Source: an uncultured Bacteroidales bacterium (GTDB lineage: Bacteria > Bacteroidota > Bacteroidia > Bacteroidales > Paludibacteraceae). Taken from it: a stretch of 64,000 bases of DNA. A model generated the notes under the pieces. That model did no database searches and had not been told where the DNA came from. It saw nothing but the letters and a program-made list of their open reading frames with translations. The DNA is taken from contig CALCUH010000010.1 of NCBI GenBank assembly GCA_937907165.1, positions 65,957 to 129,956 on the forward strand, written 5' to 3'. The position numbers and the translations under genes were made by a program. Below, in pieces: positions 32,660-41,896 of the stretch (within the stretch, counting starts at the first letter, position 1; every line of letters begins with the position of its first letter).

Positions 32660-33691
32660 ATGACGATTGACGAAATCAAATCCGTAATCAATTCACCGAC
32701 CTACGACTTCCTGCGCACTAACCCGCATCTGAAAGATAACCTGATCCTGCTTGGTCTCGGCGGAAGCTATGCCTATGGCACAAATACCGAGACCAGTGAT
32801 CTGGATCTTCGAGGGGTTGCGCTGAATACCAAGGAGGAAATCCTGACTGGCAACTGTTTCGAGCAGGTGGTGGATACTACGACCGATACCACAGTGTACG
32901 CCTTCAATAAAATTATCAAGCTGCTTTGCTCGTGCAATCCCAATACCATTGAAATCCTCGGTCTGAAACCGAAGCACTACCTGTATCTGTCTCCGATTGG
33001 GGAGGAACTGGTGGCAAATCGGAGAATGTTTCTGTCGAAACGGGCTGTTCATTCCTTCGGAGGGTACGCCAACGCCCAGCTCAGGCGGCTGGAAAACAAA
33101 GCGGCAAGATTGACCGGGCAGAGCCAGATGGAGGAATACGTCCTGAAAAGCATCGAATACGCCTCGGTGTATTTCAAAGAGCGGTATGCAGCTTTCCCGG
33201 AGGACTCGCTTCGATTATACATTGACGAATCCCAGAGAGACGAGCTGGATACAGAAATCTTCATGGACGTCACACTGCATCACTACCCGCTCAGAGATTA
33301 CAGTGACGTTTGCAATGAGATGAACAGCATCATCAAGTCGTATAACAAGATGGGTGGCAGGAATCAGAAAGCAATCGAGCATGGAAAAATCGCCAAGCAC
33401 ATGATGCACCTCATCCGGCTGTATCTGATGTGCTTCGATATTCTGGAAAACGAAGAAATTCACACCTACCGCGAAAAAGAACATGACTTCCTGATGGATA
33501 TTCGTAATGGTAAGTATTTGGACAAAGACGATCAGCCTACAATCGAATTTTACGCGATTGTGGATGCTTACGAGGAACGAATGGAATACCTAAAAAACCA
33601 TACCAACCTCCCCGATTCCGTCGATCAGAAAGCGATTGACCGTTTTGTGGTGAGTGTAAACGAAAGAGTATGCAAAGGAGAGACCCGATGA
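32660..33691 (+). CDS. RlaP-type nucleotidyltransferase (DNA polymerase beta fold)
   Basis: The 343-residue protein has the nucleotidyltransferase signature LGGSYAYGTNTETSDLDLRG (residues 33-52) with the catalytic DLD, and a long helical C-terminal part. It resembles the family called RlaP (RNA-ligase-associated, predicted RNA repair polymerase beta). This phage also encodes an RNA ligase and an RNA kinase at 17.6-20 kb, which fits that role. A general nucleotidyltransferase function cannot be excluded. Confidence 0.72.
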   Translation: MTIDEIKSVINSPTYDFLRTNPHLKDNLILLGLGGSYAYGTNTETSDLDLRGVALNTKEEILTGNCFEQVVDTTTDTTVYAFNKIIKLLCSCNPNTIEILGLKPKHYLYLSPIGEELVANRRMFLSKRAVHSFGGYANAQLRRLENKAARLTGQSQMEEYVLKSIEYASVYFKERYAAFPEDSLRLYIDESQRDELDTEIFMDVTLHHYPLRDYSDVCNEMNSIIKSYNKMGGRNQKAIEHGKIAKHMMHLIRLYLMCFDILENEEIHTYREKEHDFLMDIRNGKYLDKDDQPTIEFYAIVDAYEERMEYLKNHTNLPDSVDQKAIDRFVVSVNERVCKGETR

Positions 33692-34854
33692 TTAAATTAG
33701 AACGAACATCCGTTGACGGCTGGGAAGCCGCTGTTCGTGGGATGAGAAATCCACTAAACAGTTGGGAAAAGATTGATTCCGGCTGGTACTTTGACGGAAG
33801 CGAAATGAAATACCGAATCGGAGAAAATGACCTTACACTGATGCAGAAGCTTTATAATGCTGGTTCCGATCATCGAAAATATCTTCGTTTCATTGACGTG
33901 ACTGTTGACGTGACCGCTCCGCTTTACTGGGTCGCTGAACATGATACATATAAGGTGGGAACCGTAAGAAACAGTTGTAGTTTTATGCACAAAGGAGTAT
34001 CAAAGGCATTTGAAATTCGGGACTTTTCCGTTTCGGACAATAGAATATATGATGTACTATCTCCGTTGCCAGTAAAGAAATACGATTTGGAATATCCATA
34101 TGACACCGATGAATATAAAACATATACAACCACAAACGGACGGAAATATAAGGTATTTCGCAACGGGAGGGTAGTCAGATGTGAATTTGACTATGTTGAT
34201 TCATGGGGAACGGGGCGACTTAGGCATTTTGAAGAAAAAGAAGTCAAACCATCTGCAAATGCTAACGGATACTATGAAATCAATATAGGAGGTAGAGCGG
34301 GAGAAAAATGGCTTTTGCATCGTCTTGTTGCGAAGGTATGGCTTAACAATTCAAGCGGATTTGAAACTGTAAATCATATTGACGGAAACAAAGGTAATAA
34401 TTCTGTTGAAAATTTAGAGTGGATAAGCCGAGAGGAAAATATAAAAAAAGGATTCGATGAAGGATATTATGAAAATCTGAAATCTCTACATTGTAGATAC
34501 ATAAAATGGAAAAATGGTTCAGACGGTATCCCGAAAGACATTTATCATAACGATAATTATGAACTTTTTTCTTTGTGCAATGTTTGGGAAAAAAATATTG
34601 ATATTCTTAACGCTTTACGCCAAGAATATCTTGACACCAAAGATGAATCCGTTTTTCAGATGATTCGACAACTTTTGCCGCAAGGATACAATGTTAAATA
34701 CACGTGGCACGGAAATTATGAAGTGTTAGTTAATCAATATTTCGCCCGAAAGAATCACCGATTACCAGAGTGGCACACTTACTGTGACTGGATTAAAACT
34801 CTGCCATACTTTTGCGAGATTTGCGGGGTCGAAAGCGAGGATAGCAATGTGTAA
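33688..34854 (+). CDS. ThyX-like phage protein with in-frame HNH endonuclease insertion
   Basis: The N-terminal 120 residues (AAVRGMRNPLNSWEKIDS, ENDLTLMQKL, DHRKYLRFI, APLYWVAEHDTYK, RNSCSFMHK) and the last 90 (QLLPQGYNVKYTWHGNYE, VNQYFARKNHRLPEWHTYC) belong to a Firmicutes phage protein resembling flavin-dependent thymidylate synthase. Between them lies an HNH-type segment (HRLVAKVWLNN, VNHIDGNKGNNSVENLEW). The frame is unbroken, so this is an in-frame insertion. AAAGGAGA supports ATG 33688. Thymidylate synthase activity is uncertain. Confidence 0.7.
   Translation: MIKLERTSVDGWEAAVRGMRNPLNSWEKIDSGWYFDGSEMKYRIGENDLTLMQKLYNAGSDHRKYLRFIDVTVDVTAPLYWVAEHDTYKVGTVRNSCSFMHKGVSKAFEIRDFSVSDNRIYDVLSPLPVKKYDLEYPYDTDEYKTYTTTNGRKYKVFRNGRVVRCEFDYVDSWGTGRLRHFEEKEVKPSANANGYYEINIGGRAGEKWLLHRLVAKVWLNNSSGFETVNHIDGNKGNNSVENLEWISREENIKKGFDEGYYENLKSLHCRYIKWKNGSDGIPKDIYHNDNYELFSLCNVWEKNIDILNALRQEYLDTKDESVFQMIRQLLPQGYNVKYTWHGNYEVLVNQYFARKNHRLPEWHTYCDWIKTLPYFCEICGVESEDSNV
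34099..34560 (+). mobile_element. HNH homing-endonuclease-like insertion
   Basis: About 460 bp, visibly more AT-rich than the flanks, encode a NUMOD-like start (NGRKYKVFRNGRV), a linker, and an HNH_3 unit with H-R-L, N-H-I-D-G-N and N-x-V-x-N-L-E-W. The edges are approximate. No stop codons, intron splice signals or intein blocks are seen, so it appears to remain in the protein. Confidence 0.6.
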
Positions 34855-35446
34855 AACAATCTACTGTATCTGCGGAAAAACCGCATCCGGGAAGGATACC
34901 ATCGCCGAGTACCTGTCAAACGCTCTTGACATCCCGCAAATTGTATCATTCACGACACGACCGCCGAGACCCGGCGAAGAATCCCAGAATCGCCACATCT
35001 TCATTACAGATGAAGAGTGCGACAAAATGCTTTCTGACCAGAAAATTGCCGCATATACGAAGATCGGGGATTACCGATACTTCACTACGGTAAATCAGAT
35101 CGAAGCAATCTTCGAGACCTGCGACGACATGATTTATGTGATCGACCCAAACGGTATGGCGTCGTTAATCAACGCCTTGCAGAATACCGGTATTCGGACG
35201 GTCGTTATTTACATCAAAGCAGATGACTACGACATACGCCGTCAGCGTTATCTGGAACGCGGAGGTACGGTTGAATCCTTCATCGAACGCAATATCAGCG
35301 AGCGGGATCAGTTTGAGTTGTTGCAGAAATTCGCGATGTTCGATTACGCGGTAACAAACGACGATCTTTTCACCGCGGAATGGGTAGCAGAATCTATCGT
35401 CATGGCAGAACAGAGATTGTCAGGATCGAGAGGCACAGCGACATGA
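34847..35446 (+). CDS. Guanylate-kinase-like nucleotide kinase
   Basis: From ATG 34847 the 199-residue protein shows Walker A GKTASGKDT, SFTTRPPRPGEE (the GMP-binding S-x-T-x-R-x-x-R region of guanylate kinase), VIDPNGMASL and a lid-like RQRYLERG. It probably phosphorylates a nucleoside monophosphate. AGGA precedes the start, and the next gene overlaps as ATGA. Confidence 0.85.
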   Translation: MCKTIYCICGKTASGKDTIAEYLSNALDIPQIVSFTTRPPRPGEESQNRHIFITDEECDKMLSDQKIAAYTKIGDYRYFTTVNQIEAIFETCDDMIYVIDPNGMASLINALQNTGIRTVVIYIKADDYDIRRQRYLERGGTVESFIERNISERDQFELLQKFAMFDYAVTNDDLFTAEWVAESIVMAEQRLSGSRGTAT

Positions 35447-36110
35447 ATGTATTGGTAGCCTGCGAAGAAAGCCAAACCGTATGCAAAGCGTTCCGGAACA
35501 AAGATCACAACGCATTTAGCTGTGATTTGATTGAATGCTCCGGAGGACACCCCGAATGGCATATTCAGGATGACGTTCTCAATGTCATTCGCGGGGGGCT
35601 TCACCACTCAGGACGGCAGCAAACATGAGATAGAGGGTCGGTGGGATTTAATCATTGCCCACCCTCCGTGTACCTATCTGAGCAACGCCGGAGCGTGTCG
35701 ATTGTACCCGCATAAAGGCGAACTAAATAAAGATCGATTCATTAACGGGTTGAAAGCTAAGTTGTTTTTCATGGTGTTCTGGCTGTGCGGATGGTTCGGA
35801 TGCGGAAAAATCTACATCGAAAACCCGATCCCGTCCCGTGCTTTTGAACTTCCAGAGAAAACGCAGGCCATCCAGCCGTATGAATATGGCAACCCGTACA
35901 CCAAGAAAACATACCTTTGGGAGTTCGGATTGCCTAAACTAAAACCAACCAATATTGTGAAACCGCTCGGTCCGTATGTCTGTGGAAATTCTGAAATATG
36001 GAAGAAACAGGTGACGAATGGTACGGTGTACGGCAAAGGAAAAAAGCGCTCAATACCGAAGCAAGACTTTCGTCGGCATCGCAGAAGCGATGGCGGATCA
36101 GTGGGGATAA
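35443..36110 (+). pseudogene. Methyltransferase-like phage protein with two frameshifts
   Basis: Three frames must be joined to read one protein: MNVLVACEESQ to DDVLNVIRGG, then FTTQDGSKHEIEGRWDLI through HPPCTYLSNAG and YIENPIPSRAFELP, then KSAQYRSKTFVGIAEAMADQ to TAA 36108-36110. The shifts fall at a G6 run (35593-35598) and an A6 run (36040-36045). Deleting one base at each restores the frame. The HPPCTYL core resembles motif IV of methyltransferases. Sequencing error, recent decay or recoding could each explain it. The start overlaps the preceding stop (ATGA). Confidence 0.75.
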
Positions 36111-36161
36111 GTAAAGGAGGAAACAGTCGTAATGGCTTTTGCCCCGGAGGGAGGTGATAAA

Positions 36162-36374
36162 TTGAATATCTTATACTCAACCGGGTGTCCGAGGTGTAAG
36201 CAGTTAGTAAAAATGCTTGATAAACATAATATCAACTACACCACGATCACCGATACCGACCAGATGCTCCGCGAGGGACTGACCGAAGTACCCGTACTGG
36301 AAGTCGGCGGTATCAGACTCGGCTATCAGGAAGCAATGGACTGGCTTATGCAGAAGGAGAATAATAATAAATGA
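36162..36374 (+). CDS. Glutaredoxin-like redoxin
   Basis: TTG 36162 follows a strong GGAGGTGAT (36150-36158) and is preferred over the in-frame ATG 36132. The 70-residue protein is a minimal thioredoxin fold: ILYSTGCPRCKQL with the CPRC redox pair, TEVPVLEVGG with the cis-proline. It lies just before nrdD and may serve as an electron carrier in deoxynucleotide synthesis. Confidence 0.85.
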   Translation: MNILYSTGCPRCKQLVKMLDKHNINYTTITDTDQMLREGLTEVPVLEVGGIRLGYQEAMDWLMQKENNNK

Positions 36375-38441
36375 AGAATAGTAAAAGCATCGTAGAATCT
36401 TACCTGAACAATTCCGACTGGCGTGTTAAGGAAAACTCCAATGCGCCGTACAGTTTCGGGGGACTTAATAAGTATATCGGAGCCGAAGTCAGCAAGGATT
36501 ACTGGCTTCGTGAAGTGTATCCTGAGGAAGTCGCACAGGCGTACATCGACGGATATATGCACATTCATGACCTCTGTGCATTGACCCTGTATTGCACGGG
36601 TTACTCTTTGAAGGATATTCTGTATAAGGGCGTGAGAGGCGTACCGAATATCCCGACATCTTCCCCCGCAAAGCATTTTGACTCTGTCCTGAATCAGTGC
36701 GCCAACCTTGTAACGGTTTTTCAGAACGAAATAGCTGGGGCGGTTGCGTTCAATGGTTTCGATACCCTGCTCGCTCCGTTTATCAAACAGGACAAACTTA
36801 CATATGCAGAAGTAAAGCAGAATATGCAAAACTTCATTTTCAGTGTTAACAGCAACAGCAGAGCAGGCGCGGAACCGGCATTCTTCAACCTTACTTTCGA
36901 TCTGACACCGCCTGAGAATATGTGTGACGAATACTGCATCATTGCCGGTGATCTCGTCAGCTTTACCTACGGATCCTGTCAGCAGGAAATGGATATGCTA
37001 AACCGTGCGTTTTTTGAAATCATGCTTGGCGGCGATTCAGAAGGAAAATTGTTTGCGTACCCCATTAAGTTTTTAGTGGCTTGATACAGCGATGTATCTC
37101 GAAAATGTGGTGAACCCGCAAATGCGGGGTGTTGACACAGCAATGCAACCGCAGGAAATGGCGGCGAATGTGTCAGCTAACAGGGGAGCCTAAACCATCG
37201 CGGCATGGTAATCCTGTGGCAAGATTGTTCAGTAGAACAATAAGCTCAAACGACTATCCGAAAGGTTACATGCCGGGTGAAATTCCCGACGTGGAAGTGC
37301 CACACCTCTCACCGAGAGGATGATATAGTCTAAACCGTCTGCTTCGAGCAGAGTTAAAGTACCACGAAAGTGGCGGTATCATTGCCCAACTTACAATATT
37401 CATTCCCGTTTCGATTGGGATAACCCGAACAATAAGCTCCTGTGGGAAATGGCGGGCAAGTACGGCACCCCGTATTTTGCGAACTTCATCAACAGTGAGC
37501 TTGATATTAACGACGTTCGCAGTATGTGCTGCCGTCTCCGCCTTGACCTAAGTGAACTCAGACATCGCAACGGCGGTCTGTTCGGTGCTGGCGACTCTAC
37601 TGGCTCTATTGGCGTCGTCACGCTGAATCTCCCGCGTCTCGCTTATGAGGCGCACAGCGATCACGACGCATTCTTTGAATCGCTGGACAAGTATCTTGTC
37701 CTCGCCAAGGACAGCCTTGAAATGAAACGTGAATGGCTCCAGAAGAACGTCATCGACACAAACCTGATCCCCGCGTATATGGAATACGTCGGCACGATCA
37801 ATAATCATTTCAGCACAATCGGCGTCATCGGCATGAACGAAATGTGCGAAAACTTCATGGGTAAGAACATCCTTGATCCCGAAGCGCATCAGTTCGCACT
37901 GAGTGTTGGAGAGCACATCCGCGAAAAACTGCTGGAATTCCAAGAAGAGACCGGGCACCTGTATAACTACGAAGCGACCCCGGCGGAGTCAACATCCTAC
38001 CGTCTTGCCATGATCGACAAGAGGCAGTATCCGGATATCATCACACAGGGTTCCGGTAAGGATGTGTACTATACAAATAGCTGTCATATCCCGGTCAGCC
38101 TTGTAGAATCCATCAACACAACATTCGCCCATCAGGATGACCTGCAGGCACAGTTTACGGGCGGCACGGTAATCCATTGCTATCTTGAAGGTGCCATTCC
38201 GGGCGAACACGCAAAGCAGATTGTAAAGTCCATGTTCAGCACCTATAAGGTTCCTTACATGAGCCTGTCTCCTATCTCTCGGTATTGCCCTGAACACGGA
38301 TACGTTATGGAACACGTCGAAAAGTGCCCGATCTGTCATCAGAAACTGAAACTCTATCAGCGCATCACAGGCTATCTGCGGTGTGTCGATAACTTCAACC
38401 GAGGCAAAGCGGCGGAATTCAGGGATAGAAAACAACTGTGA
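36371..38441 (+). CDS. nrdD: Anaerobic ribonucleoside-triphosphate reductase, split by group I intron
   Basis: Exon 1 (36371-37065) and exon 2 (37385-38441) join in frame to give 583 residues (CCC AT|C CCA restores YPIPTYNIHSRFDWD). Features include HDLCALTLYCTGYSL, the active-site cysteine region CCRLRLDLSELR, a C-terminal zinc site (CPEHGYV, CPICHQK) and the glycyl-radical loop RITGYLR. NrdD reduces NTPs to dNTPs without oxygen and needs NrdG, encoded next. The unspliced frame would stop at 37084. An anaerobic host is implied. Confidence 0.92.
37066..37384 (+). mobile_element. Group I intron in nrdD, no internal ORF
   Basis: The 319-base intron starts after a T and ends with G, as group I introns do. 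Exon CCAT pairs with internal guide GTGG (about 37076-37079), giving the conserved T-G wobble at the 5' splice site. The P7 region is recognisable as ACGACTATCC and GATATAGTCTAAACC. It encodes no endonuclease, so it would need help in trans to move. Confidence 0.92.
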
Positions 38442-38923
38442 AAATCGCTGTAAAAACAATCGTGGACGAATGGTATCAAGATTATAAAGTACCATCCATG
38501 TTCATCGCCTTCCCTCATTGCGGTTTCAAATGCGAGCACGAAAGCGGGGTTGCCTGTTGCCAAAACAGCAGCCTCGCCAAGGCTCCGACTTTTCAAATCA
38601 ACATCGAAGACGTCGTCTCCCGATATCTGTCTAACCCCATCACCAAGGCGGTCGTCTTCGGCGGTCTCGAACCACTCGACGATTATGAGCAAATGCTGAA
38701 CCTCGTCGCAGAGCTGCGGGAACACACCGCGGACGATATCGTGATCTATACTGGATATACGCGGGACGAATGCGAAGAACGCGGATGGCTGGAAACGCTG
38801 CGGAACTATCCGAACATCATAATCAAATTCGGACGCTTTATTCCAAATAGCACACCACGTCAGGACGACGTTCTCGGTCTGATCCTCGCAAGCGAAAATC
38901 AATTCGCCATGAAGATTTCATAG
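38438..38923 (+). CDS. nrdG: Anaerobic ribonucleotide reductase activase
   Basis: The 161-residue radical SAM protein has FIAFPHCGFKCEH with the start of the iron-sulfur cysteine set, VVFGGLEPLDDYEQML (the GGEP motif with L inserted in place of strict spacing), and a typical NrdG length. It generates the glycyl radical in NrdD. GTG 38438 overlaps the nrdD stop (GTGA). The cluster cysteines are C-GFK-C plus a nearby CC pair, slightly unlike the classic CxxxCxxC. Confidence 0.88.
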   Translation: MKIAVKTIVDEWYQDYKVPSMFIAFPHCGFKCEHESGVACCQNSSLAKAPTFQINIEDVVSRYLSNPITKAVVFGGLEPLDDYEQMLNLVAELREHTADDIVIYTGYTRDECEERGWLETLRNYPNIIIKFGRFIPNSTPRQDDVLGLILASENQFAMKIS

Positions 38924-38948
38924 TTGGCGTGACCAAGAAAGGAGATAT

Positions 38949-39164
38949 ATGAAAATGAAAGTAGTCAAAACAGACGACCGTCAGCTTCTGGCGGAAATCC
39001 AGCAAGCCTTAAAAGAATCAGGGGGGTACTGCCCCTGCAAACTGGAACACAATCCCGATACAAGATGCCAGTGTAAAGAATTCCGCGAACAGATCACGAA
39101 TGGAATTCCCGGACCGTGTCACTGCGGACTTTATGTCGTAATAGACGATGAATCCAATGGGTGA
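38949..39164 (+). CDS. Ferredoxin-thioredoxin reductase catalytic-chain-like protein
   Basis: A 71-residue protein with the cysteine pattern of the FTR catalytic subunit: CPC, then CQC, then GPCHCGLY. FTR uses a 4Fe-4S cluster to pass electrons to a disulfide. In this operon it may reduce the glutaredoxin-like protein. AGAAAGGAG precedes the start. Confidence 0.75.
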   Translation: MKMKVVKTDDRQLLAEIQQALKESGGYCPCKLEHNPDTRCQCKEFREQITNGIPGPCHCGLYVVIDDESNG

Positions 39165-39282
39165 TCTGGAACAATATCTCTATGTAAAATAATTCAACTA
39201 CATAAAAATAATCCATTGCAGGCTTGGTTCTACAATGTAAAGGCGGTTATCTTACCGAAATTACGGACGAGGTAGAGAAGTA

Positions 39283-39531
39283 ATGACAGTATCCATAAAA
39301 CAAGAAGGGCGTGGAGGATTAAAATCATACAGACTCATTAACAGTAACGAGTATAGCGACGAATGTGAGAACATAATCGATAATTTGACAGAAGAAGATA
39401 TTCAGTCCATGCGCGAAACACTTGTCGCTAAACAGGAATTAGTAGCAGACCGGTGCGAAGCGTCACCTCCGGTAAGTTGCGAATGTGTAAATATACGTGC
39501 GCAGTTACTTGCCAAATTCTTAAGACGATGA
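39283..39531 (+). CDS. Hypothetical protein, 82 aa
   Basis: The protein has an acidic helical middle (ECENIIDNLTEEDIQSMRET) and a CEC near the end. No family is recognised. It follows a 118-base gap (39165-39282) that contains a short coding-like remnant but no start. The next small gene overlaps its stop. Confidence 0.45.
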   Translation: MTVSIKQEGRGGLKSYRLINSNEYSDECENIIDNLTEEDIQSMRETLVAKQELVADRCEASPPVSCECVNIRAQLLAKFLRR

Positions 39532-39638
39532 AAGAGAAGTTTAGCGCACTCAGAGTCGCCGCTGAAGGAGCGTCGTTTGAAGCCTATGAAATAAAGGAGA
39601 ACTACTATGAAATTAAAGCAATCATGAGAAAGGGGTAA
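39528..39638 (+). CDS. Small protein, 36 aa
   Basis: ATG 39528 overlaps the preceding stop (ATGA). The product is helical with a basic end (AIMRKG). The reading frame also includes ATAAAGGAGA (39592-39601), which lies too far from the next gene to serve it. It is included because of translational coupling; function unknown. Confidence 0.35.
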   Translation: MKEKFSALRVAAEGASFEAYEIKENYYEIKAIMRKG

Positions 39639-39647
39639 TGAAAAAGA

Positions 39648-40640
39648 ATGAATATCGGTCTCATTGATGTTGATGGACATCACTTCCCAAATCTTGCCCT
39701 GATGAAACTTTCATCTCACCACAAACAGATCGGTGACAACGTGGAGTGGTGGAATCCAAGCGTACATTATGATCTTATATACATGTCCAAGGTGTTTAGC
39801 AACGAATACAGCCCGGATATACCGGATCCCGCAAATGCCGATAAGATTATCAGGGGTGGTTCGGGATACGCCATCGGACTTGCAGATGGTCAAGAGACAT
39901 ATAATAAGTCGAACGACCCAGATCTGACGGAGGCGGAACATATATACCCAGATTACAGCCTATATCCCGAACTGACCGGATATGGCCAAACGAAGAAACA
40001 TCAAACTGCTTACGGGTTTCTTACAAGAGGTTGCCCATGCGGATGTGGATTCTGTCATGTCGGCTCTAAGGAAGGGTGCAGAACTGTAGAATGGTCTCCG
40101 CTCTCGGAATTCTGGGACGGGCAAGGGACAATATGTTTGCTCGATCCAAATATTCTCGCGTGCAAAAACAGAGAACATCTGCTTGACGGGTTGATCGCAT
40201 CCGGGGCAAACGTCAACTTTACTCAGGGACTTGATGCCAGACTTATCAATACGGATAGTATCGCGGAAAAACTGGCGCAGATAAAAATGGAACGCACGCC
40301 GCCGCACTTTGCGATGGACAACATGGGTGATATTGAGCGTGTCGCAGATGGAATATCGCGTTACCGAGAAGCCTATAAACGTCTGCATGAGAACAGATGG
40401 AATTGGAGGAAATGTAACGCATTTGTATTAACTAACTTTGACACCACTCACGAACAGGATATGCTGAGAGTTGAAAAACTGAGAGAGTGCGAATGCCATC
40501 CGTATATTATGATTTACAACAAACCATCAGCGCCAAAAATTACCAGACGCCTTCAGAGATATTGCAACTGGATGCCATACTATGCCAAGTACCCAACGTT
40601 TCAAGCCTACCAGCAAGCCGAGTATAAATACACTTTGTAA
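39648..40640 (+). CDS. Radical SAM protein with B12-binding-like N-terminus
   Basis: The 330-residue protein starts like cobalamin-binding radical SAM enzymes (NIGLIDVDGHHFPNLALMKL) and carries the radical SAM cluster in TRGCPCGCGFCHV. LLDPNILACKN and TQGLDARLI match the barrel of phage radical SAM proteins. The substrate is unknown. Such genes are recurrent in large gut phages, and a role in RNA or nucleotide modification is possible but not shown. Confidence 0.8.
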   Translation: MNIGLIDVDGHHFPNLALMKLSSHHKQIGDNVEWWNPSVHYDLIYMSKVFSNEYSPDIPDPANADKIIRGGSGYAIGLADGQETYNKSNDPDLTEAEHIYPDYSLYPELTGYGQTKKHQTAYGFLTRGCPCGCGFCHVGSKEGCRTVEWSPLSEFWDGQGTICLLDPNILACKNREHLLDGLIASGANVNFTQGLDARLINTDSIAEKLAQIKMERTPPHFAMDNMGDIERVADGISRYREAYKRLHENRWNWRKCNAFVLTNFDTTHEQDMLRVEKLRECECHPYIMIYNKPSAPKITRRLQRYCNWMPYYAKYPTFQAYQQAEYKYTL

Positions 40641-40658
40641 ATTAAAAGGAGAACTACT

Positions 40659-41099
40659 ATGGAAATTAAAGTAACGAAAGCATTCCCCGAAGCAAAACTC
40701 CCCACATACGGCAGCGAACAGGCAGCCGGAATGGATCTATACGCACACCTCGATGAGGGATCCATCTGTATCCCGCCACACTGTACCGCAAAAATCAGTG
40801 CTGGTTTCAGTATGGCAATCCCGAACGGATACTTTGGAGCAGTGTTTGCCCGGAGCGGACTGGCTACAAGGCAGGGTCTCAGGCCAGCCAACTGCACCGG
40901 AGTGATCGATTCTGATTATCGCGGAATCGTTATGGTTGCTCTGCGCAACGATTCCGATGTCTCTCGTTTCATCAACCACGGGGATCGAATCGCACAGCTT
41001 GTCATCTTGCCGTGTATGCAGGCAGAGCTTGTTGAGTCCGAATCACTCGACGAGACGGAGCGCGGTGAAGGCGGGTTCGGGAGTACGGGAACAAAGTAA
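40659..41099 (+). CDS. dut: dUTPase
   Basis: The 146-residue trimeric dUTPase has motifs in order: AAGMDLYA, ARSGLA, GVIDSDYRG, DRIAQLV and the C-terminal GEGGFGSTG. It keeps uracil out of DNA and supplies dUMP to thymidylate synthesis. The next gene overlaps its stop (TAATG). AAGGAGA precedes the ATG. Confidence 0.95.
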   Translation: MEIKVTKAFPEAKLPTYGSEQAAGMDLYAHLDEGSICIPPHCTAKISAGFSMAIPNGYFGAVFARSGLATRQGLRPANCTGVIDSDYRGIVMVALRNDSDVSRFINHGDRIAQLVILPCMQAELVESESLDETERGEGGFGSTGTK

Positions 41100-41896
41100 T
41101 GTCCATCTCACCGAATTCCATCATATTCGGTGATTGCCTTGAACAGATGAAAAACATCGAAGATGGCTCTGTTGATATGATTCTCTGTGATCTTCCCTAC
41201 GGCACGACCCATAATCAGTGGGATACAGTAATCCCGCCAGACAAGCTCTGGGATCAGTACAATAGAATCATAAAGCCAAATGGAGCCATCCTCCTGTTCG
41301 GGCAGGACAAATTCACCGCAACGATGATGCTGTCAAACTCCAAAATGCACCGCTATAATATCATCTGGGATAAACATCTTAAAACCGGATTCCTGAACGC
41401 CAAGAAAATGCCTCTCAGACAACATGAAGACATTATGGTGTTCTATAAAAATCCACCCGTTTATAACCCCCAGAAAACGCCCGGTGCCAAAAACCATGAC
41501 AAGGGCAAGTGTGAGAATAAGACCGCCAACGACGCCTATTCTAATCGTTGCTACGGAGACTATAAACCAACGCCGTCAGACCTTTCTGGGATGAAGTATC
41601 CTTCCTCTATATGGAGCTTTACAAAACCGGCAGCCTGCGTCGCTATACACCCAACAGAAAAACCGATAGAGCTGTTGAGATATGCCATTCGTACATATTC
41701 CAATCCGGGAGACTTAATTCTCGATAACTGTTGCGGATCCGGTTCCACTCTGATTGCTGCCGCGCTTGAAGGTCACAACTATATCGGAATCGACAACGGA
41801 TACTGTGATAAAAAGAACAGTGAATACTATGGATTATCATGGGCAGATGTTGCCACTCAAAGAATTCAGGAGGATATGAATAAAAATTATGAATGA
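41099..41896 (+). CDS. DNA adenine methyltransferase (DLPYG, beta class)
   Basis: The 265-residue enzyme begins with IIFGDCLEQMKNIEDGSVDM and motif IV CDLPYGTTHNQWD. It ends with HPTEKPIELLRYAIRTYS and the SAM motif ILDNCCGSGSTLIAA. Order IV before I identifies the beta class (N6-adenine or N4-cytosine). It is one of at least four methylases in this genome. Confidence 0.9.
   Translation: MSISPNSIIFGDCLEQMKNIEDGSVDMILCDLPYGTTHNQWDTVIPPDKLWDQYNRIIKPNGAILLFGQDKFTATMMLSNSKMHRYNIIWDKHLKTGFLNAKKMPLRQHEDIMVFYKNPPVYNPQKTPGAKNHDKGKCENKTANDAYSNRCYGDYKPTPSDLSGMKYPSSIWSFTKPAACVAIHPTEKPIELLRYAIRTYSNPGDLILDNCCGSGSTLIAAALEGHNYIGIDNGYCDKKNSEYYGLSWADVATQRIQEDMNKNYE

Noticed and set aside
33670..33687. Upstream start for the ThyX-like gene
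   Set aside because: The extra residues would be translated from its own ribosome binding site; ATG 33688 is correctly spaced from AAAGGAGA.
39165..39282. Short coding-like remnant before 39283
   Set aside because: About 20 codons read sensibly (LVLQCKGGYLTEITDEVEK) but no start codon or ribosome binding site is present.
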